From Uranotaenia lowii (lineage: Eukaryota > Arthropoda > Insecta > Diptera > Culicidae): 64,000 nucleotides of DNA. The stretch is from assembly GCF_029784155.1 (NCBI RefSeq), contig NC_073692.1:322025906-322089905 (forward strand). The letters run 5' to 3'. Shown here in pieces: positions 33,482 through 44,423 of this stretch. Under the pieces are notes generated by a model, which ran no database searches, had not been told where the DNA came from, and was given only the letters and a program-made list of their open reading frames with translations. Position 1 is the first letter of the stretch; the number at the start of each line of letters is the position of its first letter. The translations under genes and the position numbers were made by a program.

Positions 33482-35445
33482 ATGATGAAGAGTGCCGAGC
33501 GGAGTGACGTGAGTGGTGCGCTGTTCAGTAACCAGATGGCGATCGATGGTGATCGGTATCATCAACAGCACCTTCGTTTCCAGAGCCAAAGGCAGCAGCA
33601 GGTGGGGCTGTTGGCAGAAGGAATCGATGATGTCAGCGAAAAAGGCCAGCGGTCTTTTCAGAACCTACCGCCCCAGGAGGAAAGTGTAGTTATGCGAAAT
33701 AAAGTGATTGATTTGGACAAGAATCGTATAAAGTGTGGCCGCAGTAAGTTGTGGTCAAGGCCGTTGAGTTTCTCTGGCTTTTTCAAAAAGTCTCTCAGTC
33801 AGGGTACGATTCAAACGAATGTTGGAAGGAATGGGGCTCGGCATAGCACGAATTATGCCGTCAATCATGATCTAAATGGTAAAGAACCGGTAACGAAGAG
33901 TGTTGGGACCAAACTTGATCTTAACATGATTCGGAAGCTGGAGGACGAAATTTACAAACGTGGTTGTCAGAGCGATGAGCGCAATGCGGAAGCAAAAGAG
34001 TTCCACAATTTTTATTTTGGGCAGAGAGGCGAGAAGAAAGTTTTCTCAAGTGACACATCCGCCTATAAAGGAGACAACAAAGCAGTGCTGCTAGTTGACT
34101 CCGAATCACTGGAACCGATCTTGTTAAAGAGGCCTCTCAGCACGGATGACTCACTGCTGAGGAATGGCTCTCAAAAGTCCAATTGTAACCTGGATCCGTC
34201 CAACAAATCGATCATCATCGTCGACAACTCCGAGTTTTATCCGGTACTAATGAGATACGACATCAATAACGAAGTTGTAAATCGCAAATTCAGCGAGCAT
34301 GCTCGAAAGCGTAACGAGGAAAAACTAAAAATAACCCAAATTGGGATCTCTCCACTAAAGACTGTCACAACGAGCAGTGAAAACGCATCATTAACTAGCG
34401 GCAGTAATAACAAAAATATTCGCCCTGCTGCCAAGATCCCGTCGTCGAGTTCATCCCATCTACCCACTACTGCTGGCGGCTCTCAAAACTCGTCGTCGTC
34501 GTTAGAACTGACGAAAACGACCCGAGACGAATCGATCGCGTGTTGTGAAACGCCCAGCATAAACAACAACAACAATCACGCTGCTCAGCAGCCGAAGAAA
34601 CTAGTCGTTAGCGCACGACCGCTACCTCCTGCCGGGTCTGGGAGTGGCGATCGCGCCAAGAAGACCCGATCCAACCTCTTCCAACGCTTCCTGCTGCAGC
34701 GCCGAAGCTTGAATCTCTCGGTCAGACGACGGCGTCGTCACGAGTGCTACTTCCGGCCACCTCCTCCTGAAGAAACCTCGCCGTCCCACTTTAACAATAA
34801 ATCAGCCGCTCATCATAAATTCAAATTCGAATATCTCAAAAGGCTGCAACGACACTGCCCACCGGAAACCACTCAACTCTGCCCGATCAACTCCGAGCAC
34901 CGAACTCACAGCGAACCCGATCTCTCCATTCGCGAAAACTGGAAAACTGACCGCTTTCTGCAGCAACACAACAACAGCTGGAGCACCGGTGACCTATATT
35001 CCCTAACCAACCTGATGTCATCGTGCAAAACCGTCCAGAGCATCTTCGAGAGTGCTAGCACAGATCTGTCCCGTCTATCGGCTATCGTAGTCTCCAGCAG
35101 CAGCAGTAACACCCCAACTCCCACCTCCTTCAGCTCTCTTGCCTCATCGTCCTCTCGCTCATCCAGCGGTGGCGGCAGCTCCCGAATGCAATCCATACTG
35201 GCCAACCATTATCACTTCCTGCAAAATCGGGAACGAACCGGCAATAAAGGTTTCTCGGTCGTTACGAAACCACCCCTGAACACTGCCGCCGGAAGCTCCG
35301 TCAGTTCTGTTTCCGGTCAACAGACGCCACTCCTGCCCACTGCCACCCGGAACTTCCTCCGCAAAAAGTCCAGCTCATTTCGAGGGGTGCTGAAGAGGAG
35401 CAATCCCACTACCGATGTCGTCAACACCTGGATCTATCGAAAGAG
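33482..35445 (+). CDS. Large N-terminal coding exon of an unidentified Ser/Arg-rich protein
   Basis: The only long host-like frame: 654 codons plus 2 nt, starting at tandem ATGs (33482 and 33485; context AAGAAATGATG). I do not recognise the protein and see no enzymatic domain, signal peptide or membrane segment. Visible parts: a Gln-rich stretch (about 28-40); a basic/aromatic motif SKLWSRPLSFSGFFKKSLSQ (88-107); a duplicated motif NKxhhhVD..S...P.L at 199-220 and 241-262; Ser-rich and Asn-rich stretches (about 300-375); an Arg-rich core SNLFQRFLLQRRSLNLSVRR continuing RRRHECYF (about 397-424); HSEPDL (about 476-481), a motif seen in signalling adaptors; Ser-rich repeats (about 538-575); and a basic end with KSSSFRGVLKRS. 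The picture is of a disordered, phosphorylation-prone scaffold or regulatory protein. The frame runs into TAA only by crossing the donor GTAACT (35446), so the protein very likely continues in downstream exons. Codon use is regular and GC-richer than the flanks. Confidence 0.85.
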
Positions 35446-35451
35446 GTAACT
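35443..35451 (+). promoter_or_regulatory. Splice donor ending the coding exon (phase 2)
   Basis: GAG|GTAACT at 35445|35446 resembles the donor consensus MAG|GTRAGT. The exon would leave two bases (AG) of a split codon. If unspliced, the next codon is AGG and then TAA (35447-35449), giving a 655-residue protein. Confidence 0.65.
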
Positions 35452-36504
35452 TGCATGGGAGTTTCTCATTCCCAATTTGTAGCTAATATTCAAGGTTAAC
35501 GACTGTGTTTGCGCAACGCACAGCAGACTTACTACTATTGGGACTAATATAATGAAAGGGGATATATTTTCTTAAATTTTGTTTTGTTTTCTGGAGATAA
35601 ACATTCTTGGCATCGGTTAGCTGTATAAATTTTTGCAAAATTTAAGTAATTTTATTTTTTTTAATCACATTATTTGTTAGATGTCCGTTCATAAGTTGAT
35701 CGTCGGAGTGAGTGAACCTGAAGATTGTGATCGATTGCATCATTCGGTGTTTACTATTCGGCATCAGCAATTGGAAGACGTCTGTGGAATGTAGGATTCG
35801 GTTTCTACCCACGTATCAGTTTTAATATGCAATTATGTAATTGGAATTGATGATTTAATAATGGCGAGTTACTTCCGATTCCGATTTAGAGGTAAATAAA
35901 TTCTTAAGTACCTATTTTAAAGCTTAGTTCATTTAGAAATGGAACAGTTGTGAATGCGCGTATCTTAAAAAATCATTCGTATGATCGAAAAACTTTCTGA
36001 GAAGGAAAACTATTTATCGTTTTTTTGTAACAATAATTATACTTTTTCCTTGGTATCTCCCATCGGTCGGCGCACACTTTTTTCAGTTATTATATTGATC
36101 AGATTTTTCCAGTTATACTTCATATAATCGATAATTTAAGTGACTGCATTTTTCTTCTTCAATTTCCGTTACTGTTTTGACCAATACTTCTAATTTGACA
36201 GAAGCTGGAGACAATTTGGTGGATTCAGCTGTTTTGAATTTACCAAAACTTGATTATTTTTGTTCTACAAAAACAAGTTTTTAATAAAATGTTAGTTGGC
36301 TAAATCAGACAAAAACATAGCAGAATCATCACAAGACTTAATTAATAGTTTTGCTAAACCATGATATTTTTCCTTAAACAACCAGCAAATATAAAATTTT
36401 ATCTGCTAGGGACCGTATCAGAGGCAGAGAAGTTACAGAATTGAACTGCCGTAGCTTGTGAAACATTGTTTAAAGCATGGATCATCTTAAATTTGGACGC
36501 ATTA
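35450..36504. other. Start of the long intron
   Basis: AT-rich sequence with no ORF, polyadenylation context or repeat boundary that I can support. Confidence 0.4.
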
Positions 36505-36860
36505 AAACGGGTCTATCTCGCTGCTATGTAAACGAAATAAAAATGTTTTGTACTCAAAATGTAGGTTTTTTATTGCGCTTTAAAGGAAAAATAGTAAAAA
36601 AAATATTCCGATGCGGTTTTGTTGGTACAAGCCCTGAATTCCCTGATGATCTTTAACTGTAGTTTCCGATCATGTGCCTTACTCCGACACTTGGATTGAA
36701 CTTGTGGACATTCTTGACAGTGCTTTCAGACTTTTCCACCATTCCAGTATAGTATTTTTTGGTATACACAACGGTTTCGTCAGCTCTCATCAGTCATTTC
36801 ATGATGGATGAATTTCGAAGAAACTGTGAACAATTATTTTTGTCTTCTTCTCTTGCATCT
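36505..36860 (-). pseudogene. Possible 3' end of another Tc1/DD37E-like element
   Basis: GTAGGTTTTTTATTGCGCTT followed by an A-rich block matches the 3' flank of the DD37E copy (GTAGGGTTTTTATTGCACTT at about 47534). The following 250 bases do not give a readable transposase frame, so the call is tentative. Confidence 0.3.
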
Positions 36861-37512
36861 TGAATATCTCAGAAATGCGATAGTTTTAAAATTCGACAAA
36901 ATAGACAGAATAGAACAGTTTACAAGCAATCCAACGATGTCAAAACTTTGCATACCCGATTAATAGAAACTTAGCTATCACCAAAGAAAGTGTCCCATTT
37001 CTAAATGAACTAAGCTATATCACTTATGTTTTTCTACAAAAGTCAAGATTATTTCTAAAAATTTACTATGGAAAAGTGAATAAAAATGCTTCCACGAACT
37101 ATTTGAATAGATAACTGCATATTTAAACTTTTCTGGTATTCTAAAGGTTTTAACGCGATTTTAAGAGGCTTTTCTCTAGCACTAAGGAATTTTTACATTT
37201 CTGCTATTAAACTTTATAATACTGTTTAATTTCTAAATTACATTACGTGAAATTAGAAAACAATCGATCTGGGTTAATTTTGAATCAGAAAAAATAGATT
37301 GGAATTCAATTTTTTATTTCAGTAAACCACGCCTTTTCCACGTTTAAGTCATAGATGGCTTCATCTTGCAGTTAACACCAAATTAAGTTTCAATATGATT
37401 TAGGCCCATCTTCATCATTTCGAAGTAACTTTCCAACACAGTTCTGTTAGAGCTCACGCTGAAGGAAGCTTTTCTGAATTTGCAAAAACTCTCCAGCGCA
37501 AGTATTTATATA

Positions 37513-38306
37513 CAGGGTGACAAAAAAGTCCGGTCACACACAAAAATCTAAATATTTCAAAGAATAAGAAGAAAATCTGAATCTGGTTTTCATAGCTTTA
37601 TTCAGTAACTCATAAAGATACTTCACAGAGGATATCTCGGAATTACACCATCTTTATCTGATCGAACCAGCTTCAGACGTCTCGGAAAGTCGTCGCAAGC
37701 AGCGCGCACCTGCTCCATCGGCATCTCGTCCCAGATTTTCGTGATAACTCGCTTGAATTGCTCCAAATTTGTTATTTTATAGTCGTTCAGCTTCGACATC
37801 ATGTATCCCCACACGAAACAATCCAGTGGAGTCAGATCCGGAGACGACGGAGGCCATTCATTCTTCGAAATGAAATCGGTCAAGTTTTTCTCACACCACG
37901 CCTGAACAACCTTTGCGGTGTGGGATGCTGGGCCATCTGTCTGGAAGCAAGACTGACGTCTTATTTTGGAACCGGGAAACATTCAGCTTGTCCGCAGGAG
38001 CTTGCTGGAGGCTCACACTCCAAACTCGATCATTTTGGCGATTGAATGTTTGCTCCAAAAAGAACAGTTTCTCGTCCGAAAAATGAATCTCGTCACCTGC
38101 GCGCCAAACCGAGCAACGATAATAGCTGCCCTTAACTCTACCATGGCTCACAACTCAACGTAAACAAACTGCACAGAAACGAAACTCTGCCACTTTGGGC
38201 AGCAAAGTTAGCCCTTTCATTTGACATATAGAAGGCACCAGAGAGATGCAACGTGTAGGCTACAGGCGACCCCAAAAAAGTGTGACCGAACTTTTTTGTC
38301 ACCCTG
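37513..38306 (-). mobile_element. DD37D (maT-like) mariner relative, internally deleted
   Basis: TA target (37511-37512 and 38307-38308) and terminal inverted repeats starting CAGGGTGACAAAAAAGT (about 27 bp, one mismatch) define a 794-bp element. Minus-strand frames 37891-38151 and 37623-37982 carry the DDE domain: IHFSDEKLFFLE (first catalytic Asp visible), then QTDGPASHT and WPPSSPDLTPLDCFVWG. I count 37 residues between the Asp of QTDG and the Asp of PLDC, which defines DD37D. The two parts lie in different frames, and the N-terminal DNA-binding region is gone (full-length relatives are around 1.3 kb). It is inactive, but the ends could be mobilised in trans. Confidence 0.9.
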
Positions 38307-39243
38307 TACATACCACCTTCGAAGTTCTTAGTGTATTGCAAATCATACCAATAATACAGCTAGATCAGATGGTTATTAAGCTTTATTGGAAAAAAAACAT
38401 TATTCTGTTTATCGGACCAAGAAATTCACTTTTTAGTGACCTTGATGCAATTCTAAATATTTGATTTAGTGATCTTCCAAGTTCTTAGATGATTTCCAAG
38501 GTGTTCACGCTGGACCAAGTACTTATTTCTTGATCAAAACCATTCAACACACCTATTTTTGATGCCGGATAGTTGATAATTGATCTTCCATCTACTACTT
38601 AAAACTGAAAAAATAGTGTTTGACTGATTGACTGATTAAAAAAAATAATATTTTTTAATTAGAAGCCTGTTTTTTGGATCCAAGTTCAGCCTATAATCTA
38701 TGTTTCATCATTTCACGTTATGTTTATGAAAAAATTAAGCAGTTAACCCCAACCTCTAAGCCCCTCCCTCCCCCAATGAGATTCCAGAAATGCCAAGCGA
38801 AAAGTTCTTCGCTAAACTAAAAAAGTTCAAATTCAGAATCAAATTTTGATAAACGACTAAAACGAGTCAAGAGTAACAATATCGACTCAGAACTCGAAAT
38901 CTCATCTTAGCTTCACAATTCACACCCGTTCGTTTTTGGCAACATCCGGAACGACATTACCATATAGTTTTCGCTATAATAGGACCAATATAATTTAGAC
39001 AAACATCATAAATATGTTTTTATGTTCTCGAATGCTGATACAATATAACAACCATGACAAAAATTTAAAAAATTATAAAGCACTCTAAAATTAACATTTA
39101 ATTTCAAAATACTCAAAAACAAATACAAACAAAAGAATAGAACTGTCAAAAATATCTTAAAAAGATTCAATATAACAAAAAAAAAACAAATATGATAAAA
39201 ATAACAAAAATTTTAAACATAACAAAACAAAGTTCTAAATGTA
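38307..39243. other. AT-rich spacer
   Basis: No gene. 38960-39240 is very A-rich with repeated ACAAAAAT/TAAAAAT words, a low-complexity tract. Confidence 0.45.
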
Positions 39244-40064
39244 TCTAAAACCAGGGGTGTTATACTCCTCAAAACAGCACAATGTGTTCTAAAAGCACAA
39301 TGTGAGCTCAAGCTTTCTAGAACTGCGCGCACGGCGTTAGAATATCTACTGCTCGCTCTCTTACTGCGCGCCGATAGTCGAATTTTCTGAGAAGTTTCTC
39401 ACAATGATAAAAAACACAATGGGCTGATTTACTCTGCTCAATGTGCTGCTCAATGTGAACTCTGGCTTCAGAAATTTGCCAAGTACTCTTCTTCGTTATA
39501 TTTTTCCTTCTCATAAAAAGAATATAAAAACGATCATCTTTCATCCAGTCCGGCACGAAGACACAATGGCTGCTTGCAAGGAAGAAAATAACTAATAAAC
39601 AAGCAACAGCAACAACACAAACAAAATTCGGTCGGGCTCAGCCTGCCGGCTGCCGAGCAGCGATGCCACGAAAATCTGTACCATCAGTGTATTTAATTCT
39701 GCTAAATTGGGACACGTATGGACGAAGATCAGACTCATTTATGATACAGATTTTTTTGTGGCAACGGTGTTCGGCAGCCGGCAGGCCGAGCCCGCCCGAA
39801 TTTCAGCTGTGTTGTTGCTGTTGCTTGTTTATTGGGAAAGAATTCGCTTTCGTTTGTTGAATTCAGCGTTGTGGTGGTATACTGGTACACATTGTGCAGC
39901 TCAATGAGCTGAGGGCTACCGCTGCGTAGCTCAGTGATTTGCTTCGATGTGGCACATTGATGGACATCTAGCTCAGGCAGTGCTCGGTTTTGCTCTCTCA
40001 ATGTGCTATGGAAAAAATGCACATTGAGCTCATTGTGTGAGCAAATGACACCCCTGTCTAAAAC
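39244..40064. mobile_element. hAT-like MITE with CACAATGTG / CTCAATGTG keyword
   Basis: Element 39252-40056 (805 bp) has ends CAGGGGTGT...ACACCCCTG and an exact 8-bp direct repeat TCTAAAAC at 39244-39251 and 40057-40064, the hallmark of hAT insertion. Near the two ends the words CACAATG, CTCAATGTG and AGCTCA recur more than ten times. No transposase frame. Confidence 0.9.
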
Positions 40065-40437
40065 ATGATAAAAAATAACTAAAAATGACTAAAAATTATC
40101 AAAAAATTCTGTATAATTTATTTTATAATAATAATAGGTAATTATGGTTTTAAAAAAAGTTGATGAAAAAAACCTTTTGATTTTGGCAACACAAAATTAT
40201 CGAACGGGTTGCCAAAAACAAAAGGGGCCTAGTAAAGGTTTTTTTAAAAATCTTATATGTTTATATTAATTTAGTCCCGATGATTGACTTCAATAAAGTT
40301 AGACTAAACTTGCCAAATTGGCAAAATCAATCAAAAATTGAAATTTTGTCATGAGAATTATTAATTTTGCGTCCAGAAAATGTGTGTGTGTTTTTTTTTT
40401 AATCTCGTCAAAAAAAATTGAACGATTTTTTGGAAGC
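40065..40437. other. AT-rich spacer
   Basis: Low-complexity TAAAAAT words, then intronic sequence. AACCTTTTGATTTTGGCAAC and GGGTTGCCAAAAAC at about 40170-40220 hint at another decayed TTGGCAAC terminus. Confidence 0.35.
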
Positions 40438-40914
40438 CTATTTAATAAGATTGCCAGATTGCTCGGCTATTTGGTTCAATATTTGGGAAAAGTCCGGTCC
40501 GGCCCGGTTGCCCGGATTTAATTGAATAAGCCGGGATTTTGCCCGGATGTATTCACTTTATTTGCCAAATCATACAAAAAGCTGTCCAAACTGTGTTGTT
40601 TAATTTTTTATATATGCGTCCAAAACGCAATTATTTGGGCAAATTTTATAGAAAATAATCAAAAAGGATGAAGCCTTAAATACGATTTAAAATCGACTTA
40701 TTAGTTTTGATGTAAAACATTTTTTTCAAGTTTTTTCTTTATTTTTGTTGAGAAATTCTGGGATTTTTTTACCAAATTTGTACGGATATTGTCCGGATCC
40801 TGGTCGACAATTTCAAAATCAAATGTCCGGATTTTCCAGGTTTTTAGATGAAATTGACCGGATTTGTCCGGCCCGGATACGTGCTGCAAAAATTCTGGCA
40901 AAATTACTATTTAA
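40438..40914. mobile_element. hAT-like MITE with CCCGGAT/CCGG keyword, copy 1
   Basis: Element 40446-40906 (461 bp) begins TAAGATTGCCAG and ends in the inverse CTGGCAAAATTA. The 8 bases CTATTTAA flank it exactly (40438-40445 and 40907-40914). GCCCGG, CCGGAT and GTCCGG words crowd the outer 120 bases at each side while the AT-rich centre lacks them. Same family as 43946-44415. Confidence 0.9.
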
Positions 40915-41940
40915 TGGTTCTAAATTGGCTGATGTGTTTCAATAAAAAAAAATAATACAGTAATCGAAGTGTTCAAGTGTTCTTCTTGATTTTAATGGGG
41001 TAAATCCAAAATATGCCTGAATATTAGGCGGGATTTTAGAAAAAAATAAAATAAAAATATATGCCTGGATTTAGCAAAGTTGTAGGATAGAATAGCCTGG
41101 ATTTGCATTTCAGACTAAAATAAGAAGGATTTTCCATATTCGAAACTTGAAATTTTAACCATTGTTAAGATTTGGATTTAAAGTTTCATTCTCAATTCTT
41201 ATGTAGATTTGAAACATGTTTTTTTATCCTCAGCGCCAAACTGATCCTTGATTTTTCCGTTGAACAATAAAACAAATTGTAGCAGAAAATATTGAAAATT
41301 TTCAGTTATCCATATTATAACAAGCGAAACACAGAGTGGTACTATTCATGCTTCGCTCCCTGTAGTAAGGCTAAATTTTGCATGCAGAGAAAGTAGAGTT
41401 CTCCTCGGTTGTGTCCTTCAAAAATTAAAATATTTGTCTGATGTTTCCTCATGCAAGAACATATTTAAAAAGTTTTCTGTTGAAATTTTTTGAAAAAAAA
41501 TGTATTTTCTAAGGATTTATAATTTTAGTCAAACTAGTTCTCTTAAATTTTGCTTTCAGAATTTAAAAAATAACATTTTTTCCAAAACTTTTATCAAAAT
41601 TCATGCTTTTTTTAACTTTATATTTTCCATCTTCTTTTTATGATTTTTTTTCTCAAATTCTCCAATAATCCAAAGGTTTCAGATTAAGTAAGTCGAGGAT
41701 TGTACATCTGCAAGCAAAAAAAAACAGCGTACAAAAGTAGCACTTTCGATACTGTTCGAAGTGTAGGAAAGTGAAATTTTTAGCACTGAATTGCATTAAG
41801 TGAATTTTTGATACGATTTCCAGGTGTACATAATTAACGGTTTCTAAATATGGAATAAAAATCTTCAATAGAATACAAACAAATAGAATAACACATGGTT
41901 TTTCCAATTAATCAAATAAGTGTGCGAACTTGTGTTTAAA
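40915..41940. other. AT-rich intronic DNA
   Basis: No gene. ATGCCTG(G)ATTT and GCCTGGATTTG words at 41012-41110 form another short keyword patch. Confidence 0.4.
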
Positions 41941-41950
41941 GTCTAATTTT

Positions 41951-41999
41951 TTTTCTTCTTTTTTCAGGTAAGCATCCCTTGTATTCGAATTTCGTAAGT
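41951..41999 (+). promoter_or_regulatory. Recursive splice (ratchet) site with following donor
   Basis: A 22-base almost pure pyrimidine tract ends in CAG at 41965-41967 and is directly followed by GTAAGC, so an acceptor and a donor abut at 41967|41968. This is the architecture of zero-length exons known from large insect introns. A second perfect donor, GTAAGT, lies at 41994, which would define a 26-nt exon 41968-41993. The site is 6.5 kb into an intron of at least 28 kb. Confidence 0.6.
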
Positions 42000-42740
42000 A
42001 ACTCGCTTAAAAAATAGAAAACCATCGTGACAGTTTTCGATGATCAGGTGGGTGAATTGGAATTTTTAGAACTGGTTTTTCTATTTCGTTTTAAAAATAT
42101 TAATATGAAAATAAGTTCGTGATAGGTTTTCAGATTACCTGTTGAATGGTTAATCTTGCCTAATCCATATATCATAAAATCATTCAAGAGGTTACATTTC
42201 AGTGATGAGTTATGGGTCCACTGTCATTCGACACCCGAATTTCCTCGGAAACACATTTCAAAATTAATTCACTGCCCACAAAAGATGATTAATCCCGAGC
42301 AGCAGCCTCTTGTCTACGTGTGGCGGATGAAATATACCGACATAAGTAAAACATTGCCGAGCTGTCTGTCTGCTCTCGGCTCGAATGTGCCAATGTTTTG
42401 AAATATGCTGCTCAAAAAATAAATTCTTTCTGTCACACATATGACCGCGAGAAATTCGGCTGGTGGTGGCAGAGAGAAGAAAAAATTACCACCTCATTCA
42501 GCTCATCCTAAACACGAGATGCTCAAATACCCTTCGCGGGATAGCAGGGGACAACGAAATGTCCCATGCCGCCGCCAGCAATTCTGACCGAACGGTCAAA
42601 CTGTTGCGGATCATTTAGGCAGAAATGCAACTACCCCTACCCCGGTTTTTAGATCAATTTATTTTTGGATGATCTTTGTTTTAACATTTTTCGAACATTA
42701 TTTTTAAAATTTTATGAAAGGATTAATCACCGTTATGTAT

Positions 42741-42897
42741 GTTAGTTATTTAATTTATCGGCTTTATCGATGAAGAGTGATGTCCTTTTTAGAAGGGGCA
42801 TTTTAAGATAATGAAATTTTATAGTAATAGATTTCATTATCTTAAGGTGTCCCTACTAAAAAGGACATCACTTTTCACCGATAAATTAAATAACAAA
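42741..42897. repeat. Hairpin (foldback) MITE
   Basis: GTTAGTTATTTAATTTATCG at the left faces CGATAAATTAAATAACAAA at the right. Arms also share AGTGATGTCCTTTTTAG and TTAAGATAATGAAAT. The loop is only about ten bases near 42822-42831. Confidence 0.82.
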
Positions 42898-43003
42898 TTA
42901 TTTTTGAATTTTTATTAAAATATAAATTTTTATTCGTACGGCTAAATTCAGAAAAACGATTCATTCTCTTTCAACTCAACAATTACAAACAAAGGCTATA
43001 TAT

Positions 43004-43583
43004 TGGGGTGACAATGGATGTATGAGAAAAATTTCATGATAAAATTTTAAAACCGACCATATACATTTTTTAGATTGGCCCAAAAAAAAAACTGACATGT
43101 AAAAAATTTCAGCTCAATCGGACTTGATTTGCGGGTGGCTCAAAGCGCTCAAAGTTTCGATTTTTATACCGAAATCGGAAAAATCAAAATTTTAATTTCG
43201 ATGCCAAATGATTTAAAAATGCATCAAACGATAACACCAGATTATATCGATTTTTTTTAAATCAACGTTTTCGGTTTTCCGAAAAAGTCCCAGAAAGTCG
43301 ATTTTTGGCCAAAATTTTTTTTTTCGAGATAACACCAGATCTCGACGTTTCATATTTTTTAAGTCATTTGGCATCAAAATTTAAATTTCGATTTACTTTG
43401 GTCATCCTTTTTGTTATTTTTGAGGGCCAGAAACCAAAGCTTTGAGCGCTTTGAGGCACCCCTAAATCAAGTCCGGTTGAGCTGAAATTTTGCACAGGTC
43501 AGATTTTTGGGCCGATCTACAAAATGAATATGGTCGGTTTTCGAAACTCGGCATGACCCATTTGGCTGCCCATTGACACCCTG
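43004..43583. mobile_element. Foldback hAT-like element, long imperfect arms
   Basis: TTGGGGTGACAATGG at the left faces CCATTGACACCCTG at the right. Inward, both arms share CCGACCATAT/ATATGGTCGG, ATTTCAGCTCAA/TTGAGCTGAAAT and CAAAGCGCTCAAAG/CTTTGAGCGCTTTG over about 200 bases each. The 8-base flanks agree at 6 of 8 positions, consistent with an aged duplication. Confidence 0.65.
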
Positions 43584-43937
43584 CTGTATAAAATCAAAGC
43601 ATATTACTAAATTTGACTGGATGTCGTATTGCTGTCATTTCAATACGGAACGTTTCCATTTGGCTCCCATTTTGGCGGTAAACAATCAGGAATGTCAGTT
43701 GAACCTTATAATTCTGAAGTAGGTTGATATTGTTGAAATTTCTCAAAGGAGAAAAGTGTTCTTGGATGGTTTCCTTAATTTGCCTAAAATCTCTAAATAC
43801 TCAAATCGAAATATAATCGAACCTACATAAACGTGAACTGATTAACTACAATTTTGGTACCAAGATAATATTCCAAACCGTGTAGTACCAAACATTTGTA
43901 AAATATGTTTACTAACGGTTAGAGAGCAATTTTATGA

Positions 43938-44423
43938 TTCTAGACTAAGGTTGCCAGATTGCCCGGTTTTATCCGGGTTTGCCCGGATATTTGATACAAA
44001 ATTTTAGAATAGTCCGGCCCGGCCCGGCCCGGTTGCCCGGATTTCTTTGATAAATGCCCGTATTTTGCCCAGATTTTTTCACTTCATTTGGCAAATAAAA
44101 CAAAAAATAAATTAAATTATTTTGTTAATTTTTTTATTTCGCAACCAAAACAAAAAAAAATATAGCGGATTTTGCAAAAATAATCATGAAAGGATTTTTC
44201 GAAGACTAAAATAAGATTCCAAATCTGTTTTTGAATTTTGATGAAAAAGTTATTTTTTTCAATTCTTTTATCTTGATTTTTGTTGAGTAATTTCTGGGTT
44301 TTGACATAATTTTCCCGGATTTTTGGTCTCGATTCAAAAATTAAATGCCCGGATTTTGCCAGGTTTTTCATAGAAAATAGCCCGGATACGTGCTGAAAAA
44401 AATCTGGCAACCTTATTTTAGAC
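43938..44423 (+). mobile_element. CCGG-keyword hAT-like MITE, copy 2
   Basis: Element 43946-44415 (470 bp) starts TAAGGTTGCCAGAT and ends ATCTGGCAACCTTA, a perfect match of inverse ends in this stretch. Flanks are TTCTAGAC (43938-43945) and TTTTAGAC (44416-44423), 7 of 8 identical. CCGGGT, GCCCGG and CCCGGAT repeats lie next to both ends. Confidence 0.9.

Noticed and set aside
34237..35205. Minus-strand frames inside the large coding exon
   Set aside because: Antisense shadows of Ser/Gln/Asn codon runs; no independent evidence.
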